A DNA stretch of 24,516 nucleotides, from assembly GCA_028565635.1 (NCBI GenBank), contig JAOXYB010065834.1, forward strand, positions 1 to 24,516. Direction: 5' to 3'. The notes beneath the pieces are model-generated. The model was not told the DNA's origin. It made no database searches and saw nothing but the letters and a program-made list of their open reading frames with translations. The number at the start of each line of letters is the position of its first letter. The stretch's first letter is position 1. The stretch is from Phoronis ovalis (lineage: Eukaryota > Phoronida > Phoronidae). This document shows positions 1 through 10,500 of the stretch, piece by piece. The position numbers and the translations under genes are program-made.

Positions 1-180
1 GGTAGTGTTTGACCCCGATTTACGATCATCTACAAATATATTTTTCCGGAATTCCCATATTCGTACACCCCCTTTACACATTTATATTATAGTTTCCGAG
101 AATTCGTACCCCCATATTTTCGGAGAATTGTGTACTTCCCAAATTTTGTACACCCCCCAAAATTAAAAAAAATAATTTTT
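1..180. repeat. Degenerate AT/C-rich repeat at the left edge
   Basis: A phrase resembling GAATT followed by GTAC(A)CCCCC recurs about three times (around 50-75, 95-112 and 124-158), separated by AT-rich spacers and ending in a homopolymer-rich stretch. This looks like a decayed simple or dispersed repeat that may continue to the left of the window. There are no coding features. Confidence 0.4.
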
Positions 181-3100
181 TGTACAAATTTGAGAAGAAT
201 TACCATAGTATAATTTGGAAAACTACCAAAACTCTTCTCCACCAGGTGTCCTTTCAACTGTTTACATTGATGAGTATGGCAGTATATGTACAGCTGTGCA
301 TGTATGTATATGTCATTCTAGTGGTTGTGTAGAACTATGTAGACTGGTTGTCTCTTTACATAATTTCTACAAGCTGTCTAAATATACTGATGGAATACTT
401 ATTTCATAAGAAAAAAACATTGCAAGGTACCAGCTCAAGTAAACAGTTGCTCCTCTTGCTTCAATGAATCTAGTCAAGAGAAGGCTTGATATTGAATTAA
501 ATTTTGTATACTAATTTTTAAATTTTAAGGAATTTTGTTATGCTAATGTAACCAGCCGTTATGTACATAACAGAATTTTATATTTTATTGTTGACACTGA
601 ATCAATAGCTAGTGTTTTGTAATAAATATATTAATCTATATATGTGATATATATGCAGCTGTTGTAACTGTTTCATTTCCCTTTGTATACAATACATATA
701 TGAATCTGGTATAAAAATTCCTTAGTGTTTTTGGCACATGTATGATAAGCCAAGCTGTAGTCACAAGTTCTATACATTTTTTTTAAGGTTATATAACTTG
801 TTTACCTAATATGTTATGTTGGCCCATTTTAGATCTTGTGACTGCCCTTAAAGCAGAAACAGAAGTGTTTTATATCATTGCCATTTTTTTTAAACCATGC
901 ATCCATGCTTTTAGTTATCCTTTATTTTAATTTTCAGAAGAAATAAATAAAGCATTCACTTTCTACCAAAAAACTTTTATTTTTTTAAGTAAAACGGTCC
1001 TAAAGGGTATCTGGAATTGCCAGCCAATAAACATGAGTGGGGTTTTCCTTGGCTTAATATTAAGTGAGGAAATTTATTGATTAGAAAAATCATAGGACAT
1101 GTGTTCTTGTTCATTTCCGTCATTGTACATCTGTATCTCCAGATAAACTTTTAATATATATTTTGTCCAGTGTTTCCTGAAGTGTCTATTTAGCCTCATG
1201 ACATTGGTATTGTTCTTTGTGGGAAACCCGTGATCTTTTGTAACAACATCTGATTGGGATGGGGAATAATCTATTCTAGTTAATAAAAATGTTGTTTTAG
1301 TTTTTTTTATGTTTAAAGAAATAAGAATGGTATGATAAATAAAATTGTGTAGTGAAATTTTGGAAAGACTAAACAAATTTGTTAGGTTCATGTTTAGGGT
1401 TAGTAGCCCTAAAACACATCTAACAGAGAAATTTTAATGCAGTCAAGTGAGCTGAAAGAAAGACGTTCTCCTTTACCCATGAAGCTGATTATAAAACACA
1501 TATTTATAAAGCACTGTAACACATGGCAATTACAATGCTCAGTATTGTGTTAATTCTGCAATGATGAATCTCTCGCCATAAGTGTTAAAGAAGTTAGTTT
1601 TGGTATGCATACAACTCGTTTGAGTGCTGATCCCCACAAGTACATATCTGTTGACTGCAGGAGATTTTCCTATGAGAGAAACATGCAGCTGGTGCTTCAT
1701 AGATTTTCTATTGCATGTCGATAAGTGTATTGAACATGCCGTACATTCTCTACCAGCTGCTATCTTCAGATGGGCGTTCTAAGAAAAAATTATATTTTAA
1801 ATATCTAAATAGAGGTTTCTAGGTATTGTTCTGTTGTTTAAGAATAATGTTTTGTTTGATGATTATGCAAATAGTCATTTTTCTGTTATTGTTTAATTTT
1901 CAATTAAAATATAAAGTTATTTTGTGAGGAGCACACTTTTGATAGAATAATTATTGAGCTGCATTAACAATTACTTTATTTAAAAAAATATTCATTTCAT
2001 GCTTTCTTAGTTTGTTGATATTGTAATAGTTATGTTTGTTAAACTAGTTAATCAATGTTGTTATCTTCTAAAGCCTTCAGTTATGTATTTATTTATTTTT
2101 CAATAGGTAAGATTTTTGTTTTAAAATTGCTTTAATTTTGACCCTCATTACATTTTGCCACATATGCACAAAAAAATGAATATTAAATTTGTTAAAATTG
2201 TTTGTTTTTTCTTTTGGTAAACTCATTTTAAAGAATTGATTTCCTCTGTTTTCCTTCCTCCCTTAGTTGTTTTCCAGCATGATATCAAATTAATTGTTAT
2301 TTAATATTTAGTTGCATGTGCTCAGGTGTGTTTTTTACCTTAATTGATTAATTTGTTATTACTTTGCTTTGCTTTACCTTAATTTCATTAGATGTAATGA
2401 TAAAATTGCTTTTAATAACTAGGGCCTAGTTTGTGTAACAAGATTTATTTGCAATCCATCTAAGTTAATTTCTGTTTACGTTCTACACTCTCAATACAGT
2501 TTGGGGTGCGTATTGTTGTAACTGGAATACCCTTGGTTTCCCAAAGGATTGCTGAATAACCCTAATTAACTTAGGGTTATCCAATAGGTGTATCACAGTG
2601 CTAGTTCATAATGTTTGGATGATACATTTTATTTTGAATCCACATTGTTTTCGTTCTTAAATATTTACATATGTAAACATTTATAATATATATATTAATT
2701 AAATGGAGTATCTTAATTTCAAGCTTCGATGGTATTTTAAAATAATCAACTGTTATACAAAAAGATGCAAAATTGATGTTGGCACAGCGCTAAATAAAAC
2801 CCCATAGTTTGTATAAATATCCAGACTACAGTACAAGAGCAACAGACAAAATTACCATTGAGTATTAATAAAAATGATTTACAATGTCTTTCACAGTAAA
2901 AGAACTAATTTAAATCTTTTGGTTACTTGTTTAGTAACTTTTTTTCAATTTTATTTACTATCTCTAACTTTTAATAGTGTACAAACTTGAGGATTAGTGT
3001 GTACAGATTTTAGTAAGTTTGTTTTAAGGAGCTAGTCTTGCATAACAAAAGTGTTTCGGTGATGTGCCACAAGCCAATGAAATTTAATGTTCTACAATGT

Positions 3101-3653
3101 ACATTTTTCCATGCAAAACTGTCAAAAAACCTCAAAGTTTGGGGAAAATTAAAGTACAATGTTGATGTCTATTTTTTATATAAGGTTCTAATTAGTTTCA
3201 TGTTTGTCTGATATTGATTTCATCATTACATTCTACAAATAATTAACTATTATTACATCAATACATTCCTCTGGCTAATTAAAGTTTTGCGAGGAAGATT
3301 TTAAGGATTAGTTAGCCTTTGTTATGACAGCGTAGGTGACGTTAGTTAGTATGTGACACAGGTGATGTTATTATCGAGATGTATTATTAATTGCCATTTG
3401 TTTAATCTATTTATACCTGAGCCAGGTGAATGATTCTGCAAAGTACGCATGTTTGAATATTTTCATGAGAATTTAGTATTTTAAAAATAAAGGCTAAACG
3501 TCTGTGCTATCATAAAAAGCAATTTAAAGGCACCAGTGTGGCATGCAAGGTTCCCATTTCTGTACCTTTTGATTCACATGTTTTTAAACATGAAAAGGTA
3601 TTAAACAAAAAGGATGTATCATTGCAGTGGCTTATTTTTAGGAGTGATCAAAT
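181..3653. other. Non-coding stretch, no gene seen
   Basis: AT-rich sequence with frequent stops in all frames. The longest open frames (64 codons at 215-409 plus, 105 codons at 1074-1391 minus) are biased towards AT-driven residues, show no recognisable motif and lack convincing splice sites. Overlapping AATAAA hexamers at 942-951 could mark the 3' end of a plus-strand transcript from the left, but no coding exon supports this. It is intergenic or a 5' intron of the ETO gene; I cannot tell which. Confidence 0.6.
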
Positions 3654-3984
3654 GCCCGGGAGGTTTCTTGAGTATATGTTAGAGTAAAATATTTGGTTCA
3701 ACTCTATACCAAAATGGACCTCAAACTATACAAAAAAAAATTCCATGTTTTCTTAATATTTAAATACTGTTATTTGTTCATTGTACACTTTTTTCTGTGA
3801 TTCATATAAAAAATACCCAAAATATGCCTTTCCAAAGGACTTCATGATTAGGCCTCAGCCAAAAACTATTCCTAAAATATGCTACAAGGGCCAAAAAGGT
3901 TCCAAAATATACTGTTTCCATCAAAAAAGGTACCTGAGTCAGCGACAATCCCCGTCAGCTCCATGCACTAACAACCATCTGGGC
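3654..3984 (+). mobile_element. Dispersed repeat, copy 1 (~330 bp)
   Basis: This block shares a series of ordered motifs with the reverse complement of 4775-5097: a TTTCTTGrGTATAT phrase near the start, AACTCTATACCAAAA, TTTTCTGTGA, CCTAAAATATrC, and a CCTGAGTCAG block followed by GTCAGCTCCAT near the end. The outer ends are loosely inverted (GCCCGGGAGGT versus GCCCAGATGGT when complemented, 8 of 11). Shared order in opposite orientation indicates two copies of one interspersed family, probably a short non-autonomous element. An open frame inside (3781-3987) has no recognisable domain. No target-site duplication is clear, so the boundaries are approximate. Confidence 0.55.
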
Positions 3985-4344
3985 TAAAAAGTGCATCACT
4001 TGTCATTTTATTAAGGTTGTAAAGGAACTGCCTGACTCAAAGACATGTCAATGTGGCTGTCAATCAGAGTTAAAATTAACAAAATTTTGATGCATTTTAT
4101 ATCTTAATCATGATCTTTTCTATTTTAAACAGGAAACAATTTAATTTAATCCTGTTTTGAGACAATTACATATAGTACAAAATCTTCAAAGAGGGGAAAT
4201 CCCCATTTGGCTATGCAATGATGTCATAGCAAGTAGTGAAAATTTCATTCCTGTCGTGCTAAAAGACACCAACCAAAATAAAAGGTTTTATCATATTTAC
4301 CTTTGGTCTGAAGTACCAGTAATTGGTAGAATCAACTTTTAATT
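3985..4344. other. Non-coding spacer between repeats
   Basis: A short stretch between the first dispersed repeat and the tandem array. The 61-codon frame at 4157-4342 has no family signature and no supporting splice sites. I see nothing else in it. Confidence 0.5.
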
Positions 4345-5245
4345 TGTATAAGCGCAGCAACAAATTTCCGTATTTTTGAAGATAAGTTGGATTTTAAGTT
4401 TGTTCAGCTTGCTTAATTTTAAGTAAAATGATATATCGCTGTAGCAGCTTATTTTCTGTTGATTGTATATGCAGCATCACATTTAAGCATTTGCAGAGAA
4501 GTCAAGTTGGATTTTTAATTTGTTCATCTTGTTTGTGAAGTAAAATGATACATTACTATAGCTGGATAAGTTTGTGTTGGTTGTGTATGCAGCATCAAAT
4601 TTACATATTTTTAAAATCAGGTTGGATTTTTAATTTGTTCAGCTTGTTTCTGAAGTAAAATGATACATAACTGTTAGTAGTACTTAGTTTTCTGTTGATT
4701 GTATATCCAGAATTAAATTTACATATTTTGAAGGCAGGTTGGTTCATCTTATTAGTTAAGTAAAATAATAAATGGGGATTTTTTTTTGTTTATGGAGCTG
4801 ACCAGTATGTGACACTGACTCAGGGTCCCTTTTTGACAAATTTTTGGGCACCTATTATGACTCTGTAGTATACATGTATAGTAGGTATATTTTAGGTTTA
4901 CTTTTCACAGAAAATTGTGTACTGAATATTTTATAAAATTAGTAACAATATTTTGAACATTAAAATCATAATTTCGAGGTATTTTTGGGATATATGGTAT
5001 ATTTTGGGTTCCAAATTTCCACATTTTTGGTATAGAGTTGGTGCAAAATTTTACCCTAAGTTGCATACCCCCACCCCAAAATATACCCAAGAAACCCGCA
5101 TCAAAGTAGCAGCATAATTTTGTGTTGGTTGTCATACACAGCATCAAATTTACATATTTTTAAAAGTTGAATTTTTTGTTTGTTCAGCTTGTTGAATTAA
5201 AACGAGGCATCACTGCAGCAGCATAATTTTAAGTTGGTTAAATTT
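4345..5245 (+). repeat. Tandem array of ~115-120 bp units, interrupted
   Basis: Successive units begin with GTTGGATTTT-like sequence at 4386, 4506, 4621 and 4738, giving periods of 120, 115 and 117 bp. A typical unit runs through TTTGTTCAGCTTG, AAGTAAAATGATA, a CTGTTGATTGTATATGCAG segment and ACATATTTTTAAAA. A partial unit lies at 4345-4385. The fourth unit breaks off after AAATAATAAAT near 4774 and resumes near 5098 with GCATCAAAGTAGCAGC, which matches the corresponding part of the fifth unit (starting at 5166). The array is therefore split by the element at 4775-5097. Units are clearly diverged, so the array is old. Confidence 0.75.
4775..5097 (-). mobile_element. Dispersed repeat, copy 2, inserted in the tandem array
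   Basis: Read on the minus strand, this block repeats the motif order of 3654-3984: GGGTTTCTTGGGTATAT, AACTCTATACCAAAA, TTTTCTGTGA, CCTAAAATATACC, then CCTGAGTCAG and GTCAGCTCCAT. It lies inside the fourth unit of the ~117 bp array, which continues on both sides, so it arrived after the array formed. An 80-codon minus-strand frame overlaps it and is not considered a gene. Ends are estimated from where array homology stops and resumes. Confidence 0.6.
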
Positions 5246-5416
5246 CACTTTATTCAATGCTTCGTTTTTTTTCATTCATTTTCAAACTAATAATTATCTT
5301 TTGCCGCTGTTGTGGTTTGGTTATGTCTATATTTACACGTTGGTCATTGACTTTGTTATGACGCAGATGTATAAAACCAGGTTGATTCATGATTTACCTT
5401 GATGAAAATGGATAAA

Positions 5417-5751
5417 CCCCAGGGGGTACTTACATATTTGAATAAGACAGGGATGTGCTGCACAATAAGTCACCTTTTCACCAAGAAATCTCTAAAAATG
5501 AGTCCATTTTTTGACATAGGCTTCTTAAAATGTGTCCATTTTTTAATTTAAAATGCTGATAGCTCTGTCTTTGGCACAAAAATCTAGAAATGGGCCTCTT
5601 GTTTAAGCGAAAAATTATATAAATGGGTCCCTTTTTCGAATGATGACCCTAAAAATGGGTCAATTTTGGAAAACAAAATCTAAAAATAGGTGGATGTTCT
5701 GAATTTGGATGGCGTACCTCATCTAAAAAGAAAAACCTAGTACTCCTGGGG
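5417..5751. mobile_element. 335 bp element with imperfect TIRs and internal iterations
   Basis: The left end CCCCAGGGGGTACT (5417-5430) is mirrored by AGTACTCCTGGGG (5739-5751), giving terminal inverted repeats that match at about 12 of 14 positions with one gap. Inside, a phrase close to TCTAAAAATGGGTCCATTTTT recurs about six times (near 5493, 5526, 5585, 5620, 5651 and 5681) at irregular 30-58 bp steps. There is no long open frame, so this would be a non-autonomous, MITE-like element. No clear target-site duplication is visible. Confidence 0.55.
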
Positions 5752-7470
5752 ATACACATCGCGAAATACAACCACACATTGTTTGGTGTTCTTTAGAGAT
5801 ATCGCTTTTATGTTATTTGTTAATGTTGTATCACCTGAGATTATAGTAATTCAAAACAAAATCGTGACAAGGCATTTAACTTAAAGCACTGAGGACTATT
5901 AGATAATGACACAACATTCGTCACCCACAAGAAAATAACCCAACCAGTTCTAGGGTAAAATTTGTCAAGTCACGCATTCCAAAAAGTTTAAAGTAATTTT
6001 TCCATATTTTTGAAATTTCCCAAAATTCATTTTCCCCAAATTGTTACAATTTCTAAAAATTCATACATTACATTTTTTGGATTATTCTTTAAGAATTATA
6101 TTTCAATTGTCATAAATTGGGCATTACAAAATTCATAGACTTTCTAAAGAGTGTGCATTTCATGTTAAGTATGTGTTTATATATATAAAAATAAATAAAT
6201 ATAAAATAAGGCTTTAATATTTTATAAAGGCTTAAACTACTTTTCAATCAAACAGAAATCGGGAATCTTGTCTTTCGGATTGTTTTAGTTTCTTAAAATT
6301 CAAACACACAGATTTTTTTTTCAGAATACCTGCAATTTTGGAAAAGTGACTGTATATCTGGCTTCTAATTTGAAAAGTTTTAGTTACGTATAATTTTTTA
6401 ATTAAGTATTACTTGTGTTATTTGAGTATACTTTTTCAATATTTATTACAGTATCAGTTAAAAATGAATATTTTTGTATAATGACAAACAATCTCATCTG
6501 CTTGCACGTTTATGTTTAAAAGTTTATCAGTATATTTTAAAGTGACTACTTTATATGGAAAATTGTGTTATGGCACTGCAATAGTCATAATATATATTCT
6601 TGATAACAGGGTTAACCCCCCCGGGCTGCAGTAGGACATCCTGAGCAGAATATTTCCCTTTTGCTGCTTGACATTTGCTGGTACCTTTTTTTGGCGAACA
6701 TATTCTTTTGTGCACATGTGTTACTTGTAACATTTGCATCAGGCTTGAACTGTCAAATAATAATATAATATATCAATAGAGATGTCGCGTGGTGGCATTT
6801 CATGTGAGCTTGAGCTTTTTACCCGTCCCTTTAGACTAAACATTTACCTTTACTTATTTCACCTTTGATGCTGAATTAAACTTTAAAATGCTAACATGTT
6901 ATTAATCGCTGTTTAGAATCCCCTGTGTTTTCTTTTTGCAAAGGACTTATGGTTCTATTGGAATTGATTGTTATTAAAAGCTATTGAACTCTAATTGTAT
7001 TCACAAAAGTACGTGTTAGCCATGAATCATTGTATTTGAATACGTAATGATATTCTGAGAATTAACAGATTCTCTTTATAGTCAGAACATTTTAATTATT
7101 AATTTTAGTTATTATATGACTTGCCAACAGGGAGGTTGTTCATATCTGGTTCTCCAGCTACTAGCTATAGTTAAAGGTAGGAAATTGTGCAATTTGGGTA
7201 TAAAGCAGCGAAAAATCTTTTGAAAAGAATTTTCAGAATTTTACTGGTGTATATTAGCATATAGATAACATACACTAAAAAAAATCTCTGCCAAGATGTC
7301 AAAAGTCAACAATTATAATCTACTTAGAACAACAGTCTCCACACTACTTTAGAAATCAACTACTCAATAAAATCAAATAGATTGGTTTTGGCATTTGGAA
7401 TTCCTAACTGCGTATCGTATCCTCAATTGTATTATAAGAGAATTGTGTACGTTCTTTGGCATAAATCGGG
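5752..7470. other. Non-coding stretch, no gene seen
   Basis: AT-rich sequence with stops in all frames. Around 5990-6130 phrases such as AAATTTCCC and AAATTCAT recur loosely, suggesting a worn simple repeat. A 62-codon minus-strand frame at 6551-6739 has no family signature. I see no RNA gene. Confidence 0.55.
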
Positions 7471-7471
7471 C

Positions 7472-7537
7472 AGTATCACGAACTAGCAGTGTGCCATAAT
7501 CTCCAGTATCACGAACTAGCAGTGTGCCATAATCTCC
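7472..7537 (+). repeat. Exact 33 bp tandem duplication
   Basis: The 33-base block at 7472-7504, beginning AGTATCACGAACTAGCAGTG, is repeated without a mismatch at 7505-7537. It has no coding context. Perfect identity points to a recent duplication or an assembly effect. Confidence 0.95.
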
Positions 7538-10500
7538 ATCTCTGCTGGTTCAGTTTCAGCTTTAGTAACTGTTGTTTTTTTTACTTAAGCTATTTTAATT
7601 ATATTAAAATTGAGAATTATTAATATTAAAATTATATTATTAAAGTTGTGCCGGTAAGGTTTTTAAAATTTTTTTTATGCCCATGTACTAAATCTATACA
7701 CTGTATAAGTAATATATGGCAAACACATGACGATAATATAATTGTAACCAGAAAGTTAGCAGATTATGAATGTGGAAATCTGTTTAAACTATGAGGGACT
7801 GAACAAATTGATAAAGTACTACAAAGAACGAAAGTATACATATATTGCTAATGTATGGGCCATATGTTCTTCTTTCTGCCTTAAAACTTGTATACTCAGC
7901 TTGTTAAAACAGTGTACCTGTGCACTAATACTTTTTTCTAAAATGAAAGGTAAATTAACAAAAATAAGGTTTCAAATTATTTTGCTGATATTACTTCAAA
8001 AAAAAATTATCAAAAAAAATTAATAAAAACGCAAACATTGTCGCCCTTCAGAAAAAGTACAGAAAAAAAGCATATGCCAAAATAAATCAGTTACACATTA
8101 ATAAACTTGTATAATACATAAATAAAGTAGATCAGTGATGCTGTCAAACTTTTTCTATAGAAGACATATGTTAAGTCTTTCCTTCATTATTTCTCATTTG
8201 GTCCTTATGAATTTCATTAACCCATCTTTTTACCTGGTGTTATTACCATGTGATGTTTACCACATGTTTACCTGGCAATTTTTTACTGTCTACCATATGG
8301 TATTGAATAGCAGATGGACAATTATTACAAATATTCTATTATCCATGTTACAGGGTCTTATTATATTGTGCAGTAGTTGATCAAATAAGCTGTTATGTAA
8401 TGTTGATATTAATTATGCATATTGATTTTTAGAGTTCTACTCTCTATGACATGATATGGGTATTTTATGAGTGTGTAACTTTGCAGGTGTTCATGATTTC
8501 TGCAGAACACTTGAAGAATTAGAAAGTAATAAGACAGAAATGTTTTCCTGCATTTGTGCGGTCTTGCAGTACTTAGCACGTTTTCTTGCAAATTGTTCTA
8601 ATTATATGAAAGATGTTGCTCATGGTATGCATTTAATTACCCAAGTTTAGGTAACAATGACCTTTTACAACACAAAATGAATTGTACTTAGGTTAATTCA
8701 CCCTCCGGGTCAAAATGGTTTGCTCCATTTCCAGAATTGAAAATGAAATGCAGTGAATACTATACCCCTAATGTATGAAACATATGAACTAGTCTAGAAT
8801 ATATTTACCATGTGTTGTAAAAAGGTATTACTTGGGCTTTAATGCTGTGATATGCTACATTATACAAACTGGTACATCCAGAATCCAAGGAAACCCATTA
8901 ATGATTATAAAAGACAACATCTGCTATAAACCACCAGCACCTTTAATAAGCTATTGCAAAGGACAACGAACTTCACCTTCAGCTGGTACTGTTATTGTTT
9001 TCATTGCATCTGTATTGGTTAGTTGGTGTCTTCATAAAGGTTGCTAGTGATTGAAAATAATTGATGTAAACATTACAAGGAGGATTTATAAGAAACATAC
9101 TCTGTGAGGATTACATGATTTTACTATGATTATTAAACCCATGATTTGCCTAAAGGACTTGTCCAGTAAGTGTTTATTTTTTTAGTTTCTGTTTCTGAAA
9201 TATGTATCACATAAGTAACTTTGCATGTTTTAACTTAATGATGCATAGTAAAAATGAGAAATATTTTAAAAGGAATAATTATACATTTTCTAGCTTATCT
9301 TAATTTACATTAACCTGCGTATTTACATAGTTCAAGTTTAATTGTTTACAAGTATACTATATAACCTTACACATAGCTGCTAAGCAGACTAAACCTCAGC
9401 TAGAAGCAGTAATTTTATTTTTTTTTAACTTTTCCCAAATAAAGAAACCAGGAAATCATAGAGGATCTATTTTCAAAACAAAAAACTATAATATCGTCAA
9501 TATTATTAGATCTCTCTAATATAAATCTTAACCTACAGGGTGGGCAGTAATTGAACAGTAGGGGATATATATTCAATTAAAATTACCATAGCTGTGAAAT
9601 GGGTAGTAGTAATCTGTCATGTATTTGTTTATGAGTGAGATATTTACCATATGATTCTGATTATAGTGGCTCCAGTCTGCTTAAATCAGACTGACCAATT
9701 TGTATACTACTAGCACCTGTTGTTTAGGCATCCTCATTTCAGGCCTGGAAGTCAATCTCTTGGAATTCTATGATTGACACAAGATTTACAACTGGTGGGG
9801 TGCTTATTTGTTTGACTTCTCTTTGTATCCATTTATGCCAATTGATTATCACTTTATTGTAATTTATCAATTTTGTATGTTTGGTAAAATGTTCTAAATA
9901 TATACAGGCCAGCTAGATTTACATATGATAATGGCATCTGTAAACCCAAAATTTTAGTTCTGTTAATAAGGCAAAATAGCACCCACCTTGCAGTGACATG
10001 TACTTGATTTTTACTATCTTATTAGATTAAGAAGCAATAAGGTGGATTCTGTATGTCAGAGATGCCAAGTTCACTGATGTCAAAGCAGTGAGATTTTTTG
10101 GTGTCAAATGCCTGGGGCTCAAGGGGCATGCAAACCGTCCCTGGAAACTTTTGAAACTTAGATGCAATATCCTGTTTTCTAGTAGAATTTGAGCAAACTA
10201 ACTGTCTTAGTTGGCTTTGTTGGCTACTGACAGGACAACATGAGAAATCATGACATCATAACTATGAGAGCGTTGGGTACATGAGTCAGAAATTGTTGAG
10301 GCTCACAGTCAAACTGTTAAATATTTTGAACAAAGTCAATAAAACTTTTGTTTACGTCATAATAATAATGATGTAATTTCGGAACATCTTCCCAATTTGG
10401 CATATAAGCCTTGCACATAATGCTGAGAGCATGTGTGGTTAAGAAATGTTTTATTGATTCCAAGCCCTGTAACAGCAGGTCTATTTTTATCAGCAGTTCA

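Noticed and set aside
1074-1391. 105-codon minus-strand frame
   Set aside because: Rich in N, I, L, K and T as expected from AT-rich DNA, with no motif or gene context.
6616-6631. CCCCCGGGCTGCAG, identical to a piece of a common cloning polylinker
   Set aside because: Flanks do not continue as vector (no adjoining BamHI or EcoRI context), and the surrounding sequence is the same AT-rich genomic type. Coincidence is likelier than contamination.
8832-9047. 71-codon frame with a hydrophobic C-terminal stretch
   Set aside because: No convincing acceptor or promoter, no family recognised, and isolated in non-coding DNA. A decayed fragment or chance frame.
10353-10363. CRE-like TTACGTCATAA
   Set aside because: A single short motif far from any supported promoter; not enough to call a regulatory site.
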